In this document: in pieces, positions 48,776 through 61,430 of the stretch
How the letters are laid out: each line of letters starts with the position of its first letter
Numbering within the stretch: position 1 is the first letter of the stretch
From: Paramecium tetraurelia
Lineage: Eukaryota > Ciliophora > Oligohymenophorea > Peniculida > Parameciidae
Direction of reading: 5' to 3'
DNA length: 64,000 nt
NCBI RefSeq assembly: GCF_000165425.1
Contig: NW_001798988.1
Coordinates: 75,204-139,203 of the forward strand
Notes under the pieces: model-generated
What the model was told of the DNA's origin: nothing
Databases searched by the model: none
The model's input: the letters and a program-made list of their open reading frames with translations, nothing else
Program-made: the position numbers and the translations under genes

Positions 48776-49404
48776 TTTTTATATATTTTTAATTATTATA
48801 GTCAAAGGTTTAATAGAATGGAATATAGTCTATATTAATTAATTATATATTCTGATAGTTTAGTTTTGAAAAAATTTAAACGGTTTTCTTTTATTCATAT
48901 GAATGTAAATGAGTGAATTTTGTAAGAGACAGCAACAGAATACGTGGGATTTACTGTAAATCATTAATTATTTATAATTAATATTCGAAATTTATTTTAT
49001 TATATTTATAGAATCTGCACATTTAATTAATATTGGTTACTGTTTATTAGTTATGATTGGAATAATACAAATGATATTTATATGCTAAACGATTTTAATT
49101 AGCTACAATGATAAGGTAATTTTGGAAATCAAAAAAGTCTTAAAATAAATAAAAAAAAATTGAACTATTTAAAAAAAACTCATTTTAAGTAAGTATTTCC
49201 AAATGTATGAAGAAAATAACCTGCCAAGATAGTTAATCAAATATCAATATTTTTCTAAATTATATGATCAAATTCGATAATTAGTTTTACTTAAATTTAT
49301 AATAGAAATTTAATAATGCATAAAGCAAGTAATATTTCATACATACATACATAATATTCAATTTGAATTTCATAGTATTTAAGCTATATTGAAAAGATTT
49401 AGAG
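48776..49404. other. AT-rich intergenic region
   Basis: 629 bases upstream of the UBX gene start. Poly(A/T)-rich; a catacatacatacat run near 49340. No supported gene. Confidence 0.55.
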
Positions 49405-49718
49405 ATGGTGGATGGCACCTAAATTATTGATAATTCCAAACTATTGTAAATAAAAAAGGAATATAAGGATGCTTTAATGTAATCAATAGGTTAGCTTCTC
49501 TATATGTTAATTCAAAAAAAATAGATTAGTTTATAATTTATAATCCTCCGAATAATCAGGTCAGTATAAATGGTTTGCCTTTATCAAATAAAGATCGTTT
49601 TGGAAGACATTAGAATATGATTTATAATTATACAAATTTAATAAATACTTAATCTTCAAATTTTGGGAAAGTGAAAGGAAAGGAGTTCGATGAATCGAAT
49701 TTATTTGAAAACAGGTGA
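49405..49718 (+). CDS. small hypothetical gene, splice model uncertain
   Basis: First exon MVDGTQIIDNSKLLQIKKEY; downstream frame VSINGLPLSNKDRFGRHQ ending EFDESNLFENR is polar and protein-like and stops at TGA 49716-49718. The two need an intron I cannot place with confidence. Roughly 80-100 aa. Function unknown. Confidence 0.35.
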
Positions 49719-50069
49719 TAAACAAATACAATTTTAAGAAATGAATTATTGCGTTTTAGTTTGTAAGAGTAATTAAAGAATAATTGAGGGTGTTTAATTA
49801 AATTACATATATATTGATACAAAATGAATATGATGATAGAATTAAGATTGTCTTATATTTTTTTGTCATCCAATTTACATATTGAATGTGCATAAATCAT
49901 TTCTTATAGGTTCCTATATCCCTATTATAATTTGATGTCTAAAGACTGATGCCCATATGAAGTAGTGCGTCTTAGGAGAATTGAAGACTCTGTTCTAATA
50001 AACATCAATATTTTTAAAGTAGCATAATTTCTACCAGAAATTTTAATTAGAATCAATCTATTAAGTTTA
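49719..50069. other. upstream region of the giant Cys-rich gene
   Basis: 351 AT-rich bases. Presumably contains the promoter of the 50070 gene. No element recognised; no ORF supported. Confidence 0.5.
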
Positions 50070-53000
50070 ATGCAAATTAAAAGTGCACTTTTGTTTATGC
50101 TCGTAGTTCGATCGTGGCAATCGGAACAAAATACTTGCGTTTGTGGTCATTTAAGCAATTAGGAATAGTGTGCTAAATCAACAATTTGTCAATGGGATGG
50201 AAATATTTGTGTTTTGAAAGAGGCCTATATTACCACGTAAAGTTAATTGGATCCTTCAAACTGTAAAATATATCCCTAAGAGAAGTGCAGTACGTTAGAA
50301 AAATGTGGATTTTACTTAAATATGTGTACTGAATTTAAGGATTGCAGCGTATTTTAGAAAGATTAGTGTTCTGAATCTTCTTATAGATGTGTGAGTGATG
50401 GGGAGAAATGTGTAGAAGTAAAAGAATGCGAAGACTATTTGACCAACGTAGCATGTTAAAATAAGAACATTCACGGTAAATATTGCAGTTGGGGCATATC
50501 AATTAAACCGAATTGTCAGGAAATTAAAGATTGTACCTTTTTGCCTGAATACTTTAAATCAGACTAGGAATGCAGACAAGGTCTTTCATATTGTACAGTA
50601 AGCAAAAAGTCTTAAGGATGTCAAGAGAGTGGGGAAAATTGTGTAGATCACCAGAATGAAAATTAATGTATAACTAATAGATCTCAAACAGTCAAGTGCT
50701 ATTGGGATACAATAACTTTATTATGCAAAGAACTAAAGTGCGAAAATATCACAGGATATACAGATGAGAGTTGTAAGAAGATATTGCCTGAATGTACTAC
50801 AAACGGGATAACTTGTACGGAGAGGAAAAATTGTGAGGATGCCTAAAATATTGAGGGGTGTATCACAGACAAAAAAAATAATAAATGTGCATTTTATAAT
50901 AAGGCTTGTATGATTAAAACTTGTTCTACTGCCTCGTCATAATATTCAAATTATTATCTTTGTTAAGGATACGACGATAAATTAGACTGTGTAAGTGTTA
51001 AAGGAGGAGGTTGTAAGAAGAGACCTGCTGCATGTGAAGATTTTGAATAGCAACTCGATTGTGATTTATAGGAATCTCTGGGATGTATTTGGTATGGTGA
51101 TTAATGTTTGGTTAGATAATGTTCTTATGCTCCTTAAAAATACAATTAAAGTGACTGTAAGACATTTGGATAATGCATTGGGAAAACTGGAGGTGGCTGT
51201 CAAGATTGGCCAGAAACATGCGATTTGATATTGTAATAGGAATTTTGTGAGTTCGATAAGGAAGGAAATTGGTGCAGATGGACTGACGGTACTTGCTTAT
51301 AACTAATGTGCACTAATTTTAAATATCCAAAATACGATTCTCATACTAAATGCCAACTCTTAAGTAAGAAATGTACATACAGTGTTCAGTTTGGAAGTTG
51401 CGTAGATTATTTATGTGAAACAGTTACTGATGATATGCCTTGTCAAAAGGATTATAATAATAATAAATGCATAAAGAGATTTGGATGTACAGAAAAAAAA
51501 TGTTCAAATGCTCCAGTTGCAATGAATACAAACACTTAGTGTGAGGGTTGGCTAGCAAATTGCACAGTTAATGTATTGGTGTTTGGTTCAGTCCAGTCCA
51601 TCAGAGGATGCACAAAGAAGAAGGCATAATGCAAAGATTGTTATGAATAATAATGTGTTACAACTGTTATTGGCGAAAAATGTAAATGGTCTTCAAATAA
51701 ATGTATTCCTAAATTATGTTCCGATGCAGAGATTACAATAATTACTAACGAAGATTGCTTAAGATACAAACCTTAAGGAGCTGCAGTTCCCTGTATTTTA
51801 AAAGTTGCTGGAGCTGGCTGTTAAGATTGGCCTGTAATATGCAGTGCTTTAGGGAATGAGGTTCAATGTAATTACGGATTGTATAATGGCACAAAATGCT
51901 ATTGGAACGGGGCAGCGTGTAAGGACAGAACTTGCAATAATGCTATAGATACTATAAACTCGAATTTTCTATGCGTTCAATATAATCCTATATGCATATT
52001 AGATTCAGATTAACTGGGTTGCAAACTTAGACCTAGTAACTTACAATGTTCTGATGCACCTGATTCCCCACTATATGATTCCCATGAAAAATGTTTTGTA
52101 TGGAATAATAAATGCACTGTTTAACCAGTCGTAGGTTGCTATTAGAAATAAACCTTGTGTTCTAATTATTTAATCAATTAATGTAATTATACCATTACAG
52201 GATAAAAATGTAAATGGGTGTCTGGTTCATGTGGACCTTTGAATTGTGAATTGAAGGTAGATACAGTTTCAGTATACAATAACTTTTGCGAGACCTATGA
52301 TATTAATTGCACCGTAAAAACACCCACTACTTGTATACCATTAAAAACAAATTGTTCTCAATATGTTGAAGAATAATCTTGTGTTATCAATTCAACTTAC
52401 GAAAAATGTAAATGGATTATATCATCTAATACGTGTACTGATTATACGTGTGAAATGAATACAACTGCAACTACTGAATCCTAGTGTTTCGCTATGAGAT
52501 AAGGGTTTAAATGCTAATTAATAATGAATTCTGATGGAACTTATGGTCCTGGCTGTGAAACTAGAAAGACTAGTTGCAGTGGGCTAGTGTAGGTAGTTTG
52601 CAATAAAACAGTGCTATAAGACGGATCTAGATGCTATTATAATTCTTCCTCTTGCACAATCTTAGGTAGTGAAAACTGCAGTGCAATTCAAACAGTGGGG
52701 TAATATTAACACCATATTTGCTTATATTATGCTTCTTATTGCATAGGGGATATATCAGGATAGTTAAATAAATGTTAGCATAAATATTATTGTGGGTATT
52801 TCAATAATGCACTGTGCAATTATATGATGTCAAATTATGACGAATGTACCATAGACTATTACTCGAATACATGTCGAGATAAAAAGTATTGTTCAAGTTA
52901 TCCATAAAACTAATGCTCTTACACTTCTTTAAGTGTGAGATGTGCTTGGTAGTCAACTTACTCTTATTGTTATGAATACGGTTGTTCCACGATCACAGCA

Positions 53001-56000
53001 AGTACGGACTCTAGTTGCCAAGCTTCATCAACTATGTGTAGATATCCTGGTAGCGGGACATCTTGTTCTCTTGTATATTATTGCTCTGATGTTTAATATA
53101 GAGCCTCAACTTGTTCAAGTACTATAACCTATTATAATGAAAGATGCTATTATGATGGCACTTATTGTGTATCTAGGATTTGCAGTCAATTAACTTATCC
53201 CTCCGATAATTAATAGTGCTATAAATGGAGGAAGGATTGTATTTACTCAAGTAGTTATACATATTGTATAAGTGGGTCATGTTCATATTTTACTGATGTC
53301 TACTAATGTTTTAGGAACAACTGTTATTATTAATATGGCTATGGTTGCACTTCATAAATCATGTGTAATTAAAACTCTAGTGCAACCAAGAACTATGATT
53401 GTGAGCTAATAAGTCCCATTTGCAAACTGAATTATAGGAATGGTCAGGGATGTGAATATAGATCTTGTAAGGATATTACAAGTTCATCAGTTTGTAATAG
53501 CTCTCGTAATTTTCATTGGGTGTATTGTTAATATACTTCAGGTTGTGTGCATATGACTTGTGATTAAATTACATTATAATCCAAATGTCAACTTGCCTAT
53601 GGCTATTATAACACAGCAGAAACATACGTGGCTAAATGTTACTGGTGTGATAGTCTTTGTTCCTACTCTAATACATGTGCATTAGGCTCGACACAACTCC
53701 CAGTATCACACGATGAGTGTCAATATTTGAATCCCACAAAAACCATCGCTTCAGATACCTTTAAATGCACTTTAAAACTTAATAATTGCAGTGATTATCA
53801 CTATTACAGACAATGTGAATACACAGTTACTGGGTAGAAGTGTTTTTGGGATAGAAATCAATCCCCTTCTTGTTTTGATTATTGTCTTACGAAGGTTCAA
53901 GCAGGTTTAACTCATGCTCAATGTTAAGCATATCATCCTCAATGTGTGGCTAATGCAGCTTCAAATAAATGTATAAACTTAGTCTGCTCAAGTTTTTCAA
54001 CTAGTTTGAGTTGCAATAATTTAACAACTTTGTGTATGTGGGAGCCAATCGATTCTGTCTGTGTTAAATATGAGACCTATTTATATTGTCATAGATTTGG
54101 TATAGAGGCGGATTGCAACTCTGGTAAAAATACTAGTAATAATGGATGTCTATGGAATTCAACAAGTTCAAAGTGCGAGGATAGAACATGTTCTAATTAT
54201 GTTGGTGTTCCTACCAGTTTAGAAGACTGTGATAATTGGCTAAAGAATTGTCAATTTGATTCCACTAATAATGTGTGTGTGGCTGATTGTTCAAGTGCCC
54301 CAAAATCAAAATAGTATGATACTTTAGAAGAATGTGAATAATATTATTAAGATAAAATATGCACAATTGTTCCAGGGGTCAAGAAATGCCAATCCTTATT
54401 CGATGATTGTTCTTCCTATTTGATTGATTCAATGTGTTAAATTGATAGTGCATATAACCCTTGTTTTTGGAGCATCCCATTGACGAAATGCTTTTCTTTA
54501 AATAGTTGTCTTATATTAGAGACAATCAATGATACGCATTTAAAATGTAATACTCTATGGAAAAATTGTACTGTGAATACTTCTTTAGCTGGATGCATCG
54601 AATTGGATGATTGTGCTAATTATACAATAGAAGATCAGTGTGTTATCGACAAAAATAACATTGATTGCTAATGGTTTCAAAGTAAATGCTATATTAAAAG
54701 TTGTTCAACTGCTCCTCTAGTTCTATACACACCCACCGATTGCCAAGCATATTTTCCATAGTCGATATGTACAAGCAATAATGATTCGGATGCATGTTTT
54801 GAAGGTCACAATGTTTGCAAGAAATATCCAATGTAGGCTTGTAGTTTACCAGGATAAATGAATACTTCAGGAGTTCCATGCTTTTGGGATTCAAATTAAT
54901 CAAGATGCAGAGAAAAAGTATGTAGTAATGCTCCATCCAAGTTCGAAACCACCGCATAATGTGAAGGCTTCCTTTCGAATAAACAATGCTAAGTTATTGG
55001 ATGTAAGTAAGTTGAATGTGAGGATTTTCCTTTTAGAAATGATGAAACTTGTAGAATTGCAATGGAGAATTTCAGGTGTACTACTAATGGATACGAGTGC
55101 ATCGAAAGAACCAATTGTGAAGATGCAACATTAGAAGATGCTTGTACTTTCGATTATTAAATGAATGAATGCCAATGGACTGATTATCCTGTGTATTAAT
55201 GTGTGTAAAAAACATGTGCTACTGCTCCTGTTGAATTGAAAACTCATATTGAATGTCAAAATTATCTCAAGGGATGCACTAACAAAATTGAAGGGGGATG
55301 CACTAATCTGAAAACTTGTCCAGAAATCATTACTTAAGATGGTTGCAAAATTGATATTAACAATGAAGAGTGCTTATGGGATTCCTTTTATGAAAAATGC
55401 TTCCCCAACCATTGTTAGGGATTTTGTGGGGATGGCATGATTTAACTGCCTCTAGAAGAATGCGATGATGGTAATTTTTTACCTTATGATGGATGCTATG
55501 ATTGTAAAATCCAATGTCCTCTCGGATGCAATGATTGCAATGGTAAGATTTGCCAAAAATGTAATGAAATTAAAGGTTACTATTATAACTCAGCCACATA
55601 ATAGTGTTAAACTAAATGTGGAGATAAGATAGTTAATGGATAAGAGTATTGTGATGATGGAAATGATATTGAGTATGATGGTTGTTATGAATGCTAGTAT
55701 TCTTGTGATATCTATTGTGTTAACTGTTATCAAGGAGAATGTATTGAATGTCCGAAAGGGTTCAATCAAAATGGACCATATTGTTTAAGCAAATGTGGGG
55801 ATGGAATCCAAAATCCCATTTTTGAGGAATGCGATGATGGTAATATTAGACCTAATGATGGATGTGATTCGAATTGTTTCGTAGAATCAAATTGGAAATG
55901 CAAAGTAGTATCATCTCTAAGTGAATGTTACTATCTGGTTTATCCTAAAATCGTTCTTACTTTAATGACAAAATAAACAGAGTAAAATCAGGATGTCAAA

Positions 56001-57560
56001 GTGAGTTTTTCTGAAAAAGTCAAACTAAATAGCACTTCAATTACTCCTGATGACTTTCTAAGTTAAATCCAAATTCTTATCACAAACAAAGACTCTGTTG
56101 ATTTTTCTTTTAATATAGTACCCATTAAACCAATCTCCTATGAATTAGATGATGCCTCCTATAGAATTACACTAACTATTAAAGAATAGATTTTGAAGCC
56201 AAATCTAAGAGTTATAATAAAATCAATATATCTAGTAAATCAATTTGATAATACGTTATTTATAGAACAAGATGATATAATATTGAATGACTCATTTGTA
56301 GTATCTGAAGACTCAAAATCTGTAGCAGCTAATGCAGCTTTTTTGAGCTAACTTATTATTTACTCAGTTTTAGCATTGGCAATAGTTTCCTTTCTTAGTG
56401 GAAACTTAGAAATATTATTCAATTTAATCGATGTTTTATAATAATTATCATACATTAGATACATAAATATTAACTTTCCATACCATTTAGATTTATATTT
56501 TGATGTATTCAACTTTGTTACATTGCAACCTCTGCTTGAATATGTTTAATTTAATTCTTTTGTTGAGGGTTCCTTAAATTTGGAAACTCCAGAAATATTT
56601 CCTTCAGGCAAATTCAATTTGTTTGGAGTGAATGCATATTTTGGAGTTAATTTTTAAAGTTTCTTAATTTGCATGACTGTGGGTTTTGCTAATTACTTCC
56701 TTTCCATAATTATAACTTATATTTTAAAAAAACCAACTGTGGGTTGGGGTGATACTCCAAGCAAAATTTCGAGATACTTTTATCTTCTAATCATGAAGGC
56801 CTATCAGTTACTATTTACTACTGCCTTTTCTTACATGCAATACTTTTTCTTTTCAGGAATAATTAGAATTTTCTTATCAAACTATTATGATTTAACATTT
56901 TCAGCATTGCTGTAAGTTATGAATTTCAACACCTAATCAACTTTACTAAAGTGGAGTTCCCTTTTAGCAGCTGTAACCTTGTTGATAAATGCCTCTTTGA
57001 TCTTGATATTTTATGCCTCATTGTCAAAGAAAAATGTATTCTAGAAGAGTCTATATGTATTAGTTGATGGATTAAATATTGGAAGGAATAAATGGAACAA
57101 ACAATTTAACACAGTAACTTTAGTAAAAAAATTGTGTTTTATTTACACACTAGTCTTACTTCAAGATAGTCCAATATTTTAGACTTTATTGATTTCCTTC
57201 ATTTCTTCAATTTTTGCTATTTATGTTTTACTATTATAACCTTTCGAGCATCAATTTGAAAACTATAAAATTATTGTGACTGAATTTTGTGTCAGTTTCA
57301 ATACTTGTTCATTTTTAGTTTATTGCTCCAAAGAAATATTCTATAATAGTGAAATGTCAGACATGCTTGGATGGTTAAATATTTTTATCTTTAGTTTTAT
57401 CTTAACATTTAGTTTAGCATTGGATTCCTATTCTTAGATTTTATAGCTAAAAAGAATATTTGACAAGATGTTATAACCTAAAGTCAAAAGTAGTAACTAA
57501 ATTAAAATTTAGTCAACAAAATTGTTCACTGTTGTGGGAGATAACGAAGTAAATTTTTGA
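50070..57560 (+). CDS. giant cysteine-rich multipass membrane protein with DUF4215 repeats
   Basis: 2,496 aa in one uninterrupted frame (7,491 nt, no intron), exceptional here. A signal-like start (MQIKSALLFMLVVRSW) is followed by ~1,750 residues of irregular repeats with a Cys every 5-15 residues, such as CQWDGNICV, CSTAPLVLY, CYWNGAACKDRTC and NxC or YxxxxQC modules; period ~60-70 residues. These resemble ciliate surface-antigen and variant-Cys modules. Then three DUF4215-type units (GDGMIQLPLEECDDGN, GDKIVNGQEYCDDGN, GDGIQNPIFEECDDGN, each followed by DGC). A Cys-poor beta-type domain follows, then a C-terminal multipass region beginning LSQLIIYSVLALAIVSFLSG with about six to eight helices. 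Likely an extracellular sensor or adhesion receptor in the plasma membrane. Confidence 0.88.
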
Positions 57561-57590
57561 ATATTAAAAATTTAACGTAAATTAAAATTA

Positions 57591-58768
57591 TCAATTTATC
57601 TATTAAAAAATCTTTTATGCTCTTATCTTAAGACTTGATTTCATTAATTCTAACTAGGGCTTCAATTTTTCTGATTCGTATTTCTAAGATTATTTTATTA
57701 AGTCCAAATAAGCCTGAAATTCGGTTTAAAAATTTCTATTGTTTTTAAGCAACGAAAGTTAAGGTTTAAGCCTTGAGAGATTTTCTATTGCAAATTCTAA
57801 TTTTAGTTTGATTTCTATGTCCTTCAACATATTTGAGATCATCTCAGTACAATCATGATCATAGTCGGTTCTACTTGCCAACTCCATTTTAGCTATTTGA
57901 GTATATAGTAATTTAAATTCTTCCCTAGATTTCTGCTTCCTTTTTTCTGCAGATGTTTACTACTGTAATGCTAATAATTTACATCTAACAGAGTCATATC
58001 CTTATCTAAGCACTGAGGTCCAATTTCGTTTAATTTATCATTGTATTCTTTGAATTAGAGTAAAAGCTCTTATTAGCTTTGCAACCTTTTAACTTAATCT
58101 TTTGCTTTGTCAATGTATTACTGTACATTCTTCTCATTATAATTAGTGAATAGAAATAATTGCTTTTGAATTATTAGATCCTCAGCATTTTAACTATTTT
58201 GATTAATAATATTTTTAATTACATTTGTTTGACTTCTACATGCTTTTTTTAAGCTTCTTCTCCAGCCATTCTATTAAGTTCTTTTAAGAACGCTGCAAAT
58301 AATATGAATCATTTAGTTACATGTCTACTCTAATTTTTCATCTGTATTAAGAGGTTCAAAAATTCTTGGTTTCTTCCTGGCACTTGTATTGGTTTATTCC
58401 ACAATAGAATTTCCAACAGCTGTAGGCTTCTGGTCAATTGTTTTTTGAACTTTGACATTTTAATTAACTTGAGGTTGAGCCTTCTAGACATTTTGAGTAG
58501 GCTATTACACTTATTTATTGAAAGATTAATCAGGTAACTTTACTTCCTTGAAGTTATCAACATTTTCTATTTTAAAGTTGATTGTTTTTTTTTCTAGTGA
58601 TTGTACTGAATTTTCAATGATAGTGCCTGTTTTTTTTGCTACAACAGCAGGTTATTCACTAATTAAGGAGGACTTGTTTTAAAAGGTCATGTCTTATTCT
58701 GATTCTGAGAGTGAGTTCATAGGATTATAAAAGTATCGATCATCAATAGAAGAATCTGGAGAATACAT
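57591..58768 (-). CDS. coiled-coil protein, 382 aa
   Basis: Start MYSPDSSIDDRYFYNPMNSL. The N-terminal ~140 residues are disordered (Ser/Gln/Pro/Lys). From ~150 on it is coiled coil (QYIDKAKDQVKRLQSQQELL, TSAEKRKQKSREEFKLLYTQ, MISNMLKDIEIKLKLEFAIE). A 29-nt intron (GTGCTTAGA..TGTTAG) gives 383 codons. Its stop lies 30 bp from the convergent giant gene. Upstream, the TMX2-like frame overlaps its first codons. Confidence 0.65.
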
Positions 58769-59483
58769 AATAAATATTTATGTAAATAATTACAAATAAT
58801 AGTTAATGTACAGAATATATATAAACTAATAAATCTCTTGCGGGGCAAGATATCGTTTCTCTACTCAAAGTAACTTTGCAATTCTTTCTTTCCATATTTC
58901 TATATTTTTGGAATTTTATTAGTTTTTTCATCAATTGGAGGAAATCTTTGTGCTTCCTCTCCGTCTTCAAACAGAATCACAGTCGGCAATTACCTAGACA
59001 TTTCACTTGTATTGATCCTATAACATTCAGCCAATCTTGGTATTTTAGCTAAGTTAATTGAAATAAACTTCAATCCTTTTGTTGTATGATATAAAATATA
59101 TTATTATTTGATTATGTATTTACATGAAAAATTAGCCCAAATTTTCCTTAGTCTTTTAATGAATATAAATAAAATAGTACATAATTACAAGTATCTGCCC
59201 AATCTACATAAAACTCAGCGAAAACCATTTCAGTCATTTTGTAATTTTATATTTTCTTATTGTTTTTTTCCTTCCCTCTTTATTTCTTAGTAAATCTCTC
59301 ATTCAATTCTTCAATTATATCTCCATCTTCATTATCCCTAAATTTGACTCCAACCAATTCTTCAAATTCCTAGATCTCTTCGATATCTTAGATTTTTGTC
59401 TTGCCATTAAATTTAGGTTCACTACACAAAACAAATATCGCCAAACAAGCACCTCTATATAATAAACTAATCTTAGCGTCCAT
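58717..59483 (-). CDS. TMX2-like thioredoxin-related membrane protein
   Basis: MDAKISLLYRGACLAIFVLC gives a short N-terminal membrane segment. An acidic region follows (DIEEIQEFEELVGVKFRDNE), then the thioredoxin fold: MTEMVFAEFYVDWADTCNY, FISINLAKIPRLAECYRIN, SEMSRQLPTVILFEDGEEAQ. The strand ISINLAKIP and SRQLPTVILF-DG match TMX2 (KINLGRYP, SKQLPTLILF-NG). As in TMX2 there is no classical CxxC: only one Cys remains in the WADTC active-site loop. Introns in the middle are only partly placed. No TGA is met before 58717, 52 bp inside the next gene. Confidence 0.7.
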
Positions 59484-59719
59484 AAATAAATTTAATATAA
59501 CAATTCTTTATTTAATATTATACTTATCATATCAAATTAAGTGTTTGATCAATTGAATCTAATTTAATTAATTACTGAGCGATTATTATACATCTAAAAC
59601 AAAACTTCATATCAATAATTTTTATCTTTTAGCTTAAGGGAGTAATTATTTAGATTCATGATCAAAAAAATCATAATTATAAAGAAGAAAAAATTCAAAT
59701 AATCTTTCCCATTACCTCA

Positions 59720-61250
59720 TCATAAGTGTAAGGGAAAAATCTTAGTAATCGTTCAGACTCTGCTATAGCCATCCATGATAATTAGTAATTATTTTATCTG
59801 GCTTAGTTTGTATTTGTATGGGGGATATCAGTAAGCTGAAGGCATTTTGTAAGACTTTTATAAACTCAATATAAATAATGATACCTATGTTAGGCAAATA
59901 TATATCATAAAATGCGAATATGAGCCTGGTCCTCGCTGTCGCCATTCACTTTATGCTTTCAAGGGTTGTCTTTATTCGGAGGATAAATATAATAATTAGA
60001 ATCACAATCACGCTATAGCTGATTCTATATCCAAAATGAAATATTTGTTCATGATATCTTTCAAACATTTTTGAAAAAACTTGAGATAAACGACTATTTT
60101 TTCATAACCATTAGATAGCTATAGTTTTATTGTTTATAATGATAAATTTTTTATATTTGGAGACTTTTACAATTCTGATATTTGCAAGCATTTTAGTGAT
60201 TTATATTCATTTAATTTCAATCTAAATAATTAGATTAAATTGAATAGATCCAAAGGAAGGCAATCGTCTCCGAGAGATGTTAGTTCTATAGCTATTTATA
60301 ATTAAATTCTATATTTGTTTGGAGGAAAGAATGGTGATTAAAGATTCAATGATTTATGACAATTTGATTTTTAATTTAAGAATGGAAGTTCATCCCCATT
60401 TTGGTTTGAGTGATATTCCCTCGAATGGATCTGGGCATTCACTTGTAGCATATGAAAGTTAACTAGTACTTTTTGGAGGAATACATGATATAACTTGGAA
60501 ATTGGATGACTTACTAGCTTTTAATATAAATAAGAATGGAAACCAATTAATTAAGATACTTCTCAAAGAAAGGAAATTGAAGTTCCTTCTCCTACTAAAT
60601 CTATTCAATGTCAGTAGAGTAAAAGAATTTCTTTCAAGTTAACACCAATAATCAGACCTATTAGTTTAAGAAAGCTTCATGTTAAACACCTAAAAAAGTA
60701 AGATCCTAAACTCAATCTTAACAAATATTATTTTCCTAAGAATTAGAATATAGTAATGAATGAGGCTAATAAAAACAAGATTCTTCCATTATTTCTTCAA
60801 TAAATTATGTTCAAGAAAGAAAGAATCACAAAGCCTTAAGAAAAAGTCTGCGATGATAAAACTGTACGATGTTGAAACCAATTAATGAGGTTCATTTTAA
60901 GATGATTGCAATATTACAGAAAATTAAAAAAAAACTTCAATACTTTTAATTGTAAAACCAAAATAGGATTTATACTAACAAAAGGAACATTCACTGAATT
61001 TGGAAAATAAATAATATCCAAATATTATTTGTTTTTAATTCTAGATTTATAATTCCTCTTGTAATGGTAAAATTTAATCAACGGGTAAAAACCATGTGCT
61101 CGTGATGGATATGTAATTGTAGTGTTTGAAAATCAAATGGTTCTATTTGGAGACGATAGACACACCATGACTTTTAATGATCTCTATATTTTAAAATAGA
61201 TATATGAATTGTTATTGATCTTACTATAATTTTAGTATCAATAATTTATA
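59720..61250 (+). pseudogene. decayed kelch-repeat gene
   Basis: At least five kelch blades are visible but lie in different frames: CRHSLYAF, YNQILYLFGGKNGDQRFNDL, SGHSLVAYESQLVLFGG, WKLDDLLAFNINKN, and GYVIVVFENQMVLFGDDRH..FNDLYI near the 3' end. Frame changes between blades have no GT..AG intron to explain them, for example one base lost after NINKN before WKPINQD. An in-frame TGA (60357-60359) stands exactly where kelch motifs carry Trp (NDL-W-QFD). Most likely a pseudogene; a heavily mis-assembled or programmed-frameshift gene is less likely. Confidence 0.65.
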
Positions 61251-61430
61251 TATTATAAATCAGGCAAAATATAAATAAGATATTAAGTATTACATTTGGT
61301 TATCCTACAATTTCATAGATGACCTGAAGAATTAATCCAAATTATTGAAATATTTTGGAGTTACATAACTTAGATGAAGGTTTCTTTGCTTTGTTGATTC
61401 AATATTAAATTTACATTTTAATTATAAATT

